Under the pieces are notes generated by a model, which did not search any database, was not told where the DNA came from, and saw nothing but the letters and a program-made list of their open reading frames with translations. A stretch of 64,000 nucleotides of DNA from Deltaproteobacteria bacterium. GTDB taxonomy: Bacteria; Myxococcota_A; UBA9160; UBA4427. The stretch covers positions 324,666-388,665 of the forward strand of contig JAJDAO010000026.1 in assembly GCA_029261835.1 (NCBI GenBank). The letters are read 5' to 3'. The position numbers and the translations under genes are program-made. Shown here piece after piece: positions 40,058-47,387 of the stretch. How positions within the stretch are numbered: position 1 is the stretch's first letter; every line of letters begins with the position of its first letter.

Positions 40058-41740
40058 ATGAGCGAGGGACTTTCATGGCAGGCGGCGCTGCATGAGGTGA
40101 CGAAGCCGGGCAGCCGCTTCGCCGTCGACGAGCGCGTGATCGACGGTCAGCGCTACACCGCTTTCGAAAACACGCCACGCTCGCTACGGGCGCTCTTCGA
40201 CGTGGGGCGGCTGTACGGCGACCAGGTCTTCGTCGTCTACGAGGATGAGCGCTGGGGCTTCGGCGAAACCATGGCCAAGATCGACGCCACGGCGGCGCTG
40301 CTGGCAGAGCACTATGGCGTCGTGCCGGGTGATCGCGTGGCGATCGGTATGCGCAACTATCCCGAGTGGATCGTCGCCTTCGCGGCCATCACCTCCATCG
40401 GGGCCATTGCCGTCTGCCTCAACGCTTGGTCGACCACCGAGGAGCTCGAGTACGGGCTGGCGGACTCGGGAAGCAGGCTCCTGTTGGCCGATCGCGAGCG
40501 GATCGAGCGCGCCGCCCCTGTGCTTGCGCGGCTTGGCGTGCGGGCGATCGCGGTGCGTTGTCGGGACGCGCTGCCGGCCGGTGTCGACCGGCTCGAGGAA
40601 GTGCTGGTCCAGGGGGCTGCGATGCCGGAGATCGACGTCGAGCCCGAGCAGGACGCCATCATCCTCTACACCTCGGGCACGACGGGGCAGCCCAAGGGAG
40701 CGGTCTCGACACACCGCGCCGTGCTCTCCGCCTTGATGGCCTTCGGCTGCCGCTCCGCGGTGAACCTCGCCATGGAGCCGCCCAAGCAGGAGCACCCCTG
40801 GCCGATGAGCTTCATTCTGGCGGTGCCACTCTTTCATGTCACGGGGCTAGTACCGGTGATGATGAGTGCCTTCGCGGGCGGCTGCAAGCTGGTGATGATG
40901 TATCGCTGGGACGCGGAGCGGGCACTCGAGCTGATCGAGCGCGAGCGCATCACGATATTCGTCGGTGTGCCCACCATGGCGTGGGACCTGCTGGAGTCGC
41001 CCGATTTCGAGCGGCGCGACACATCGAGCCTGCTCAATGTGGGCGGCGGTGGCGCGCCGGCTCCGCCCGAGCTGGTGCGGCGCGTCGAACGGGGCTTTCG
41101 CAAGGGCCGGCCCGGCATCGGGTACGGCATGACGGAGACCAACGCCTACGGCCCTCAGAACAGCGGCGACGACTATCTGCGCAAGCCGAGCAGCGCGGGG
41201 CGCGTGGTTCCCATCATGCAGCTCAAGGTGGTGAACGAGCGCGGTGACGAACTTCCCCGCGGCGGGGTGGGAGAGATCTGCTTTCGCGGGTCCAATCTGT
41301 TTCGCGGCTACTGGAACAAGCCCGAGGCCACGGCGGAGGTGATGGTCGACGGCTGGCTGCGCAGCGGCGACATCGGCCGGATCGACGCGGAGGGCTTCAT
41401 CTACGTCGAGGACCGTGCGAAGGACATGGTGCTGCGCGCGGGTGAGAACGTCTACTGCGCCGAGGTCGAGGCTGCGATCTACCAGCACCCTGCGGTCTAC
41501 GAAGCCGCGGTCTTCGGAGTTCCGCACGAGCGGCTCGGCGAAGAGGTGGTGGCGGCCGTCTACGCCAGGCCGGGTGCGAAGATCGACACCGAGCAGCTCC
41601 GGTCTTTTCTCGCCGAGCACATCGCGCCGTTCAAGATACCGAGTGTCGTCGAGGTGCTGGATCGGCAGCTACCGCGTAATGCGGCTGGGAAGATCCTGAA
41701 ACGATCGATCCGCGACGAGTTCGTGGCACGGCGCTCGTAG
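40058..41740 (+). CDS. acyl-CoA synthetase (AMP-binding, class I adenylate-forming)
   Basis: A 560-aa ligase that activates a carboxylic acid as an acyl-adenylate and then as CoA thioester. Core motifs are the P-loop ILYTSGTTGQPKGAV, the GYGMTETNAYG acyl-adenylate motif, WLRSGDIGRIDAEGF, the hinge DRAKDMVLRAGENV and the C-terminal catalytic Lys in NAAGKILKR. Length suits a medium or long-chain fatty-acyl or aryl-CoA ligase; substrate preference is not readable. GGGGAGAGG precedes the ATG. It follows the carboxylesterase by 88 bp on the same strand, so ester hydrolysis followed by acid activation is a possible but unproven pairing. Confidence 0.93.
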   Translation: MSEGLSWQAALHEVTKPGSRFAVDERVIDGQRYTAFENTPRSLRALFDVGRLYGDQVFVVYEDERWGFGETMAKIDATAALLAEHYGVVPGDRVAIGMRNYPEWIVAFAAITSIGAIAVCLNAWSTTEELEYGLADSGSRLLLADRERIERAAPVLARLGVRAIAVRCRDALPAGVDRLEEVLVQGAAMPEIDVEPEQDAIILYTSGTTGQPKGAVSTHRAVLSALMAFGCRSAVNLAMEPPKQEHPWPMSFILAVPLFHVTGLVPVMMSAFAGGCKLVMMYRWDAERALELIERERITIFVGVPTMAWDLLESPDFERRDTSSLLNVGGGGAPAPPELVRRVERGFRKGRPGIGYGMTETNAYGPQNSGDDYLRKPSSAGRVVPIMQLKVVNERGDELPRGGVGEICFRGSNLFRGYWNKPEATAEVMVDGWLRSGDIGRIDAEGFIYVEDRAKDMVLRAGENVYCAEVEAAIYQHPAVYEAAVFGVPHERLGEEVVAAVYARPGAKIDTEQLRSFLAEHIAPFKIPSVVEVLDRQLPRNAAGKILKRSIRDEFVARRS

Positions 41741-41774
41741 CTAGCCCGGACTATTCATGAATAATCCGGGCTAG
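41741..41774. terminator. 34-bp near-perfect palindrome between convergent genes
   Basis: CTAGCCCGGACTATTCATG reads back as its own reverse complement with one mismatch, centred on TATTCATGAATA. It begins at the base after the acyl-CoA ligase stop, and its right half encodes the last five residues and stop of yqgE. It is well placed as a bidirectional transcription terminator, although no T-tract follows on either side. Confidence 0.7.
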
Positions 41775-42465
41775 GCGGCTGCCCGCGCACCCGCACGCCG
41801 CCGTGCTCGCGGATCAGCCGCTGCCAGAGATCCGGTGTCGCTTCGCCAAAGATCAAGTCGGGCTGTGCCGGGGCGACGTACCAGTCACCCCGACGCACTT
41901 CGGCGTCGAGCTGCCCCGGCCCCCAGCCCGCATAGCCCATGTAGGCGTGGAAATGGCTCGAAGCGGGCTCGCTCTTCAGTATTTCGAGCAGCGTATCCTT
42001 GCTCCCGGTGGCGTGAACGTCGTCCACTACGTGGCGCGAGTTCGGCGGCTCGCTCTCGGAGCGCACCAGGAATGTCACCGCGTGCAGATCGACCGGCCCG
42101 CCGGAATACACCTTGTCGCTTCGCTCGCGAAGCGGCGTCACGAAGGGCAGGATCTTGGCGAGCTCCAGCTCGGTCGGCCGGTTGATGATCAGCCCCACGG
42201 CACCCGCCGGTCCATGGTCGAGCAGCAGCAAGACCGTCTGCGAGAAGAAGGGCCCCGTCAGCTGGTGCGTGGCGATCAGGAACCGGCCGCCCGCTAGGTC
42301 CTCGGTGCTCGAACGCGGCAGCGGTGGCATCGCCGGGCCCGGCGGCGTCGCCGCCGGCGCGAATGTCGGCCCCACGGTCGCCACGGGTCTGTCCGCCGTG
42401 GCCCAGCCGGCTGCCGAGCAGGCGAGCAGGGCGAGGGTGCCCAGGAGCTGGCCGATCCGTGCCAT
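41755..42465 (-). CDS. yqgE: YqgE/AlgH (UPF0301) family protein with N-terminal export signal
   Basis: A roughly 236-aa protein whose core (about 55-230) matches UPF0301: GRFLIATHQLTGPFFSQTVL, GLIINRPTELELAKILPF, YSGGPVD and GYAGWGPGQLDAEV. Typical family members are 180-190 aa and cytoplasmic. Here about 50 extra residues begin with MARIGQLLGTLALLACSAAG, a signal peptide with a lipobox-like LLAC, then a Pro/Ala linker. The biochemical role of the family is not settled. The ATG at 42465 is used; the open frame extends to 42621 but without coding character. It lies after the cNMP gene on the same strand. Confidence 0.85.
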   Translation of the reverse strand: MARIGQLLGTLALLACSAAGWATADRPVATVGPTFAPAATPPGPAMPPLPRSSTEDLAGGRFLIATHQLTGPFFSQTVLLLLDHGPAGAVGLIINRPTELELAKILPFVTPLRERSDKVYSGGPVDLHAVTFLVRSESEPPNSRHVVDDVHATGSKDTLLEILKSEPASSHFHAYMGYAGWGPGQLDAEVRRGDWYVAPAQPDLIFGEATPDLWQRLIREHGGVRVRGQPPSPDYS

Positions 42466-42596
42466 GCCGGTCTTCCTCGCGGCAAGAGCCAACCAGACAG
42501 ATAGCTCACTCCGAGGTGCATCGCGGTGTCGGCGCGAATGCCGGCTGGCGGCAGCGCAGGGGCTGCCCGAGTGATCCGGACGGCCCGAAGCGGGCC

Positions 42597-43112
42597 TCAG
42601 TTGAGCTTCTCGAAGGACCACTCGCTGAAGAGCTTGGTGCGAAAGCTGCGGAGCTCGTCGGAGCGCTGAGGTGGTGCGCTCATCTCGATCTCGACGAACT
42701 TCTCCGTCATGCTGACCAGCCGGCCAGCGATCAACCGCGAAATCGCGTACACGACCTTCAGCACCGCGGGGTCGCCGTCGTCGATGCGCGTCTGGATGGT
42801 CTCGTGCGAGATCGCCAGCACTCTTGCGGGCGACATCGCTCGCACACTCGCGGTTCGCGGCTGGCCGGTCAGTAGCTCTAGCTCCCCGACGATTGCGGGC
42901 GCCTGAAGCTCCACCAGCACGACCTCTCGGCCAGTTTCAGGCACGTAGACCTGCAGCCCGCCTTCGAGCAGGAAGTAGATGGCTCCGCCCTGATGTCCGC
43001 GCGAGATCAGCACCTCGCCGGCCTCGATCTGCTGCTCGTCACAGGCGTTGCGCAGGTTCTCGAGCTGAGTCGCGTTCAGAGCCTTGAGTGCGGGGAATTC
43101 AGCGAAGTTCAT
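42597..43112 (-). CDS. single-domain cyclic-nucleotide-binding protein
   Basis: A 171-aa protein composed of one cNMP-binding beta-roll (about 20-135). It has EVLISRGHQGGAIYFLLEGG near the N terminus and a phosphate-binding cassette GELELLTGQPRTASVRA that keeps the Arg. The helical C-terminal tail has no helix-turn-helix, so it is not a Crp-type DNA-binding regulator. It probably senses a nucleotide and acts on a partner protein. It begins 13 bp after gdhA on the same strand; the ATG at 43112 has GGAGAC upstream. Co-expression with gdhA suggests control of nitrogen or carbon flux, but that is inference. Confidence 0.85.
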   Translation of the reverse strand: MNFAEFPALKALNATQLENLRNACDEQQIEAGEVLISRGHQGGAIYFLLEGGLQVYVPETGREVVLVELQAPAIVGELELLTGQPRTASVRAMSPARVLAISHETIQTRIDDGDPAVLKVVYAISRLIAGRLVSMTEKFVEIEMSAPPQRSDELRSFRTKLFSEWSFEKLN

Positions 43113-43125
43113 GTCTGTCTCCAGA

Positions 43126-44358
43126 TTACAGCCCGCGCAGCGCGGTGGCTTTGCCAACCTCTCGCACGGCCATGATGAAGGCGGCCGTGCGGTGATCGAG
43201 CTTCTTCGCGCGTGCGATGGTCGTGACCTCGTCGTAGGCGTTGCGCAGGATGGGCTCGAGGCGGCCGTTCACTTCCTCTTCGCTCCAGTAGAAGCGCTGA
43301 GTATTCTGCACCCATTCGAAGTAGCTGCACGTCACCCCGCCCGCGTTGGCGAGGATGTCCGGGATGATCACCACGTCGCGTTCCACCAGATGTTGGTGTG
43401 CGTCGGGCTTGGTCGGTCCGTTGGCGCCCTCGACGATGAGCCGGGCGCGGATCGACTCTGCGACCTTTTCGTCGATGACACCGCCCAGCGCCGCCGGGAT
43501 CAGCAGATCGACGTCACTGGCGAAGAAGGCCTCGAAATCGCTGACATCGCTCCCCGCAAAGCCCGCCACCGAGCGATTCGGGTTCTGCTCGACGTGCTTG
43601 ATCAAGCCGTCGATGTCGAAGCCGTCCGCGTTCTCGATATAGCCTCCGTGATCGCCGACGGCGACCAGCTTGGCGCCGTGTTGACCGAGGATGCGTGAGG
43701 CCCAGCTCCCCACGTTGCCCAGCCCCTGCACGGCAAAGCGCACTTGACCGATGTCGATTCCGAGATCGGCCAGCGCCCAGAGCGCGCACAACGCCACGCC
43801 GCGGCCGGTCGCTGCCACGCGGCCCTGTGAGCCCGAGAGTTCGATCGGCTTGCCGGTTACGACGCCGGGCGAGTAGCCGTGGTACTTGGAATACTGATCC
43901 ATGATCCAGGCCATGTGCTCACCGCCGGTATTGACGTCGGGTGCCGGGATATCGAGATCGGGACCGATGAAGTTGTGGATCTGATCGGTGAACTTGCGCG
44001 TAAGGCGCTCGAGCTCACGAACGCTGAGCTCGTGCGGGTCCACCTGGACACCGCCCTTCGCGCCACCGAAGGGAATGCCGACGACGGCCGTCTTCCAGCT
44101 CATCAGGCTCGCGAGGGCGTTGACCTCGTCCTGATCGACTTCCTGATGGAAGCGCAGCCCCCCCTTGAAGGGTCCTCGCGCGCCGTTGTGCTGGATGCGG
44201 AAGCCCTCGTAGACCCCGACCGAGCCGTCGTCCATTTCGATCGCGATTTCGACCTTGAGCTGGCGCGACGGCAGCATCAGCAGACGCTCGATACGCGCGC
44301 CGACGCCCATGATGCGCGTGGCGCCGGTGAGGTATCGCAGTGTGTCTTCGTAGGACAT
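43126..44358 (-). CDS. gdhA: glutamate dehydrogenase
   Basis: A 410-aa hexameric-type Glu/Leu/Phe/Val dehydrogenase interconverting glutamate and 2-oxoglutarate plus ammonia. The substrate-binding Lys is in GPFKGGLRFH, the catalytic Lys in PFGGAKGGV, and the coenzyme domain has the GLGNVG fingerprint (FAVQGLGNVGSWASRIL). Coenzyme preference cannot be fixed by eye, although the acidic residue expected after the Rossmann strand is not obvious. It is the first gene of a two-gene operon with the cNMP-binding protein; about 170 bp of upstream region separate it from the tRNA-Ser cluster. Confidence 0.96.
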   Translation of the reverse strand: MSYEDTLRYLTGATRIMGVGARIERLLMLPSRQLKVEIAIEMDDGSVGVYEGFRIQHNGARGPFKGGLRFHQEVDQDEVNALASLMSWKTAVVGIPFGGAKGGVQVDPHELSVRELERLTRKFTDQIHNFIGPDLDIPAPDVNTGGEHMAWIMDQYSKYHGYSPGVVTGKPIELSGSQGRVAATGRGVALCALWALADLGIDIGQVRFAVQGLGNVGSWASRILGQHGAKLVAVGDHGGYIENADGFDIDGLIKHVEQNPNRSVAGFAGSDVSDFEAFFASDVDLLIPAALGGVIDEKVAESIRARLIVEGANGPTKPDAHQHLVERDVVIIPDILANAGGVTCSYFEWVQNTQRFYWSEEEVNGRLEPILRNAYDEVTTIARAKKLDHRTAAFIMAVREVGKATALRGL

Positions 44359-44529
44359 GGGCCGCTTCCTCGTTGATGCCTCGTCGGCGGCAGAAGCTTA
44401 TCCGGCGTCGGGCGTGGGTGGCAATCGCGCACTTTCGTTGCCGACCCCGACCGAGGGCCGAGCTGGCGTCGGCCGTCACCCTCTGGTTGACTCTCCGGGC
44501 GCCGCGTGCGGCGTATCGGCGCCAGCCGC

Positions 44530-44617
44530 GGAGAGGTGGCCGAGCGGTTGAAGGCAGCGGTCTTGAAAACCGCCAGAGCGAGAGCTCTCGAGGGTTCGAA
44601 TCCCTCCCTCTCCGCCA
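44530..44617 (+). tRNA. tRNA-Ser (UGA anticodon)
   Basis: An 88-nt type II tRNA. The acceptor is GGAGAGG/CCTCTCC, the D arm has GGCCGAGCGGTTGAAGGC, the anticodon loop is CTTGAAA, and there is a long variable arm plus the T loop TTCGAAT. The discriminator is G and CCA is encoded. It is not tRNA-Sec: the acceptor and D stems are standard serine type. Confidence 0.96.
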
Positions 44618-44729
44618 CGCCCGCACCCGCCCACAGCCCGATTCCCGCGGGGCCAAACCACTGGCGGAGCATTGGCGCCACCGCCCGACATCCCGCTCGC
44701 AGGGGATGCGTTATGGTCTTGTGCCGCGC

Positions 44730-44817
44730 GGAGAGGTGGCCGAGTGGCTGAAGGCGCGCCCCTGCTAAGGGTGTATAGGGAAACCTATCGAGGGTTCGAA
44801 TCCCTCCCTCTCCGCCA
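44730..44817 (+). tRNA. tRNA-Ser (GCU anticodon)
   Basis: An 88-nt type II tRNA with acceptor GGAGAGG/CCTCTCC and anticodon loop CTGCTAA. The variable arm is long (about TATAGGGAAACCTA) and CCA is encoded. It is 112 bp after the UGA isoacceptor and shares its acceptor and T arm exactly, suggesting an old tandem duplication followed by anticodon divergence. Confidence 0.96.
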
Positions 44818-44902
44818 GCAAGAGCGCCGCCGAGACCGAGCGAATAGCCGCTGCAGCTGCGGCCGTTCGAGACGGGGGAGGTCGAGGCCGACAAGGTTCT
44901 CC

Positions 44903-44990
44903 GGAGAGATGGCCGAGCGGCTTAAGGCGCACGCTTGGAAAGCGTGTGTACCGAGAGGTACCGTGGGTTCGAATCCCACTCTCTCCGCCA
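44903..44990 (+). tRNA. tRNA-Ser (GGA anticodon)
   Basis: An 88-nt type II tRNA with acceptor GGAGAGA/TCTCTCC, anticodon loop TTGGAAA, long variable arm and encoded CCA. It is the third serine tRNA in 460 bp. The base after its CCA begins a dispersed repeat, and a degenerate copy of its 3' end appears 234 bp further on. Confidence 0.96.
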
Positions 44991-45200
44991 CCCAGTCTGG
45001 GGTTGCAGAGACTTCCCGCCCGCACTCGGGCACAGCCTGAGAAATCCCCGCGATTCCGCGGGGTCTTGGCGGCCGAGCCCTCGTGCATCCGAACCGGAGA
45101 CTGCGGGTTCCGGGCCCAAAAAAAGCCGCGGCTCGCATTTGCCTCTGTTGTCAAGTTGGGCGGTTCGGATTCGCTCTCGATTCGCCTCAGCGAAGGCGGA
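44985..45200 (+). repeat. dispersed repeat, A segment copy 1 (tRNA-Ser 3'-linked)
   Basis: It begins with the last six bases of tRNA-Ser(GGA) and continues downstream. The same sequence recurs at 50184-50309 (first 125 bp) and 60280-60495 (about 215 bp). It contains the hairpin CCCCGCG-ATTC-CGCGGGG at 45046-45063, which could end the tRNA transcript and is conserved without change in all three copies. Confidence 0.85.
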
Positions 45201-45223
45201 GGCTCAGCAGACCAGTACTGCAA

Positions 45224-45248
45224 GTTCGAATCCCACTCTGCTCCGCCA
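45224..45248 (+). other. degenerate tRNA-Ser 3' end (attachment-site-like remnant)
   Basis: This 25-bp stretch, from GTTCGAATCCCACTCTG to the final CTCCGCCA, repeats the T loop and acceptor end of tRNA-Ser(GGA) at 44967-44990 with one inserted base. No complete tRNA can be folded upstream of it. The true tRNA end and this copy bracket a 233-bp segment, the arrangement left by site-specific integration at a tRNA 3' end. Confidence 0.7.
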
Positions 45249-45278
45249 ACCAGCCCGCGACTCCGGAGACCGCGCGCT

Positions 45279-45354
45279 GCTGCGTCTCATGACATTCTGG
45301 AGTTCAAGCGTTGCAGCTGCAACGCCCTCGGTCCAGAATGTCATGAGACGCAGC
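45279..45354. repeat. 76-bp nested palindrome
   Basis: Outer arms 45279-45300 and 45333-45354 are perfect 22-bp inverted repeats. Inside, GCGTTGCAGCTGCAACGC at 45308-45325 is a perfect 18-bp palindrome sharing the same centre. The two seven-base strips between them are not complementary and are equal in length. The result is a symmetric double-stem cruciform or hairpin in a gene-free stretch of about 500 bp. Confidence 0.9.
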
Positions 45355-45496
45355 ACGGTTGAGATCAAGATCTCTTGTCCGAAATGTTTTGCCGACGTAC
45401 AACAATCCCTACACAGTCTTGAAATAACGTAAGGCATCGATCGAATCCCTCCTCGTGGTTTAGGGAAGAACGATTCACCCGATTATGTCGTGCCCA

Positions 45497-45832
45497 TCAA
45501 GAAAGTCCATCGGTTCTTGCAGCCATGACAAAGTCGTTGCGGTGAAGCCCGTTGATCTTGTGCGACCACCAGGTCACGGTGACTTTGCCCCACTCGGTGA
45601 GGATGTCAGGGTGGTGCCCCTGGGCTTCGGCAATTTCACCCACGCGGTTTGCAAATGCCAAGGCCTCGGCAAAGTCGGGAAACGTGTAGCTTCGCTCGAG
45701 CCTCTTGATCCCATCCCGTTCGATGATCTTCCACTCGGGAATCTGAGGTGTTAGCTCGGCGATTTCGTCTCCCGTGACGGTCGGTGCCCCCATTCGGCAG
45801 GCTTCGCAGGGGTTGTCTTTGAGCTCACGCAT
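45497..45832 (-). CDS. phhB: pterin-4-alpha-carbinolamine dehydratase
   Basis: A 111-aa PCD/DCoH-family enzyme that dehydrates 4a-hydroxytetrahydropterin, recycling the pterin cofactor. The family signature is present: GHHPDI, then [18 protein letters not shown] with the catalytic histidines. The N terminus has CEACRMGAP, as in typical bacterial members. No aromatic amino acid hydroxylase gene is nearby. It is the last gene of the minus-strand acn-fumC-phhB set, 46 bp after fumC. Base composition is lower in GC than the rest of the window, as for fumC. Confidence 0.93.
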   Translation of the reverse strand: MRELKDNPCEACRMGAPTVTGDEIAELTPQIPEWKIIERDGIKRLERSYTFPDFAEALAFANRVGEIAEAQGHHPDILTEWGKVTVTWWSHKINGLHRNDFVMAARTDGLS

Positions 45833-45878
45833 GTCTTTCCCTCTCAGATGCCATGGTTTCCCCTCGCCGATTGCTGCC

Positions 45879-47312
45879 CTATTCGGTTTCGGCCATCTTG
45901 CTGGGTTGCACGAATTGATCGAATTCTTCCTCTGTCAGAACACTTAAGGCGGTACACGCTTCTTTGAGCGTGATGCCTCGCTCGTGTGCCGTGTGCGCAA
46001 TCTGGGCAGCTCGATCATATCCGATGTGCGGGCTCAAGGCGGTGACGAGCATAAGGGAATTTTCGACGTGTTGGCGTATGCGATCCTCATTGGGACGCAG
46101 GCCGCGGACGAGAAGGCGCTCAAAGGTCGTGCAGCTGTCGCTGAGGAGACTCGCAGAGTGCAAGAAGTTATAGATGATCACAGGCTTGTACACGTTCAGC
46201 TCAAAGCTTCCTTGAGAGCCGGCAAAGGCGATGGTGGCGTCGGCTCCTAGGACTTGGGCGCAGACCATGCTTAGCGCCTCGGCTTGGGTTGGATTGATCT
46301 TGCCCGGCATGATCGAGGAGCCCGGTTCGTTGGCGGGGAGGATAAGCTCGCCCAAACCCGCGCGCGGTCCCGAGGCGAGCCAGCGCAGATCGTTGGCGAT
46401 CTTGAGGAGCGAGGCAGCAAGGGTGCGAAGCGCGCCGCTGGCCATGACGATGGCGTCATGTGCCGCGCTGGCCGCAAACTTGTTCTTTGCCGAACAAAAG
46501 GGCAGCCCGGTCATCTCGCGCACCCCTTCCGCGACGCGTTCCCCGAAGTCAGTGGGGGCGTGGAGCCCGGTTCCTACGGCCGTGCCGCCAATCGCCAGCT
46601 CACATAGTTGAGGTGTGGTGCTTCGGATGTTCTCGAGGCTCCCCATTAATTGCGCTGCGTAACCCGAAAATTCCTGTCCCAAGGTCATAGGCACCGCGTC
46701 TTGGAGATGGGTTCGCCCGATCTTTACAATCGATGCGAAGGCTTGAGCTTTCTCGTCGAGTGAATCCTTCAAACGCTCGACCGCCGGAAGGAGCCTCTCG
46801 TGGAGGACCTTAACCCCTGCGATATGCATCGCCGAAGGGAACGCGTCGTTCGAGGATTGCGACATATTTACGTGATCGTTGGGGTGGATGGGGCGCTTCT
46901 GCCCCAAGCCGCTCCCGGCGAGTTCATTGGCGCGGTTCGCGATCACTTCATTCACGTTCATGTTGGTCTGTGTTCCACTCCCCGTTTGCCATACCGGGAG
47001 TGGAAACTGCTCGCGGTGTGTGCCTGCGATAATTTCATCGGCCGCCTGAACGATCAAGAGCCTCTTTTCTTCCTCGAGCTTCCCGCACTCGTTGTTTGCG
47101 ATGGCACAGGCCTTCTTCACCAAGGCCAGTGCGGAGATCAGCTCTTCGGGCATGAGATCGGAGCCGATGGGGAAGTGGAGCAGAGCTCGCTGGGTCTGGG
47201 CACCCCAATACCGATTCGCCGGGACCTCGATTTCACCCATGCTATCGGATTCAATGCGCGTCGCGGCGGGGGCTGCTTCAGGATCTCGATCGCTGTCGAT
47301 TCGAGGGGACAT
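45879..47312 (-). CDS. fumC: class II fumarate hydratase
   Basis: A 477-aa iron-independent fumarase (fumarate to malate, TCA cycle). Signature [17 protein letters not shown] holds the active-site Ser loop; [12 protein letters not shown] and [20 protein letters not shown] complete the three conserved regions of the fumarase/aspartase superfamily. The roughly 20-residue N-terminal extension before [18 protein letters not shown] is unusual but has no export features. GC is visibly lower than in the first 44 kb. It lies 75 bp after acn on the same strand. Confidence 0.96.
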   Translation of the reverse strand: MSPRIDSDRDPEAAPAATRIESDSMGEIEVPANRYWGAQTQRALLHFPIGSDLMPEELISALALVKKACAIANNECGKLEEEKRLLIVQAADEIIAGTHREQFPLPVWQTGSGTQTNMNVNEVIANRANELAGSGLGQKRPIHPNDHVNMSQSSNDAFPSAMHIAGVKVLHERLLPAVERLKDSLDEKAQAFASIVKIGRTHLQDAVPMTLGQEFSGYAAQLMGSLENIRSTTPQLCELAIGGTAVGTGLHAPTDFGERVAEGVREMTGLPFCSAKNKFAASAAHDAIVMASGALRTLAASLLKIANDLRWLASGPRAGLGELILPANEPGSSIMPGKINPTQAEALSMVCAQVLGADATIAFAGSQGSFELNVYKPVIIYNFLHSASLLSDSCTTFERLLVRGLRPNEDRIRQHVENSLMLVTALSPHIGYDRAAQIAHTAHERGITLKEACTALSVLTEEEFDQFVQPSKMAETE

Positions 47313-47387
47313 GGCTCTCCGTTCTCATGATCTAAAGGGATGTTCCACGTGGCGATCGCCCGCAACCCCCAAGGTCGGGTGTTGCGT

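Noticed and set aside
42597..43112. Crp-type regulator for the Crp dyad at 29.2 kb
   Set aside because: The protein has only the nucleotide-binding domain and no helix-turn-helix.
44530..44617. UGA-anticodon tRNA as tRNA-Sec, given selB in the window
   Set aside because: Seven-base-pair acceptor and standard D and T arms identify it as tRNA-Ser(UGA).
44277..44894. Minus-strand frames over the tRNA genes with REGFEPS- and RDSNPRE-like peptides
   Set aside because: These are well-known spurious translations of type II tRNA-Ser genes in reverse; the tRNA folds explain the sequence.
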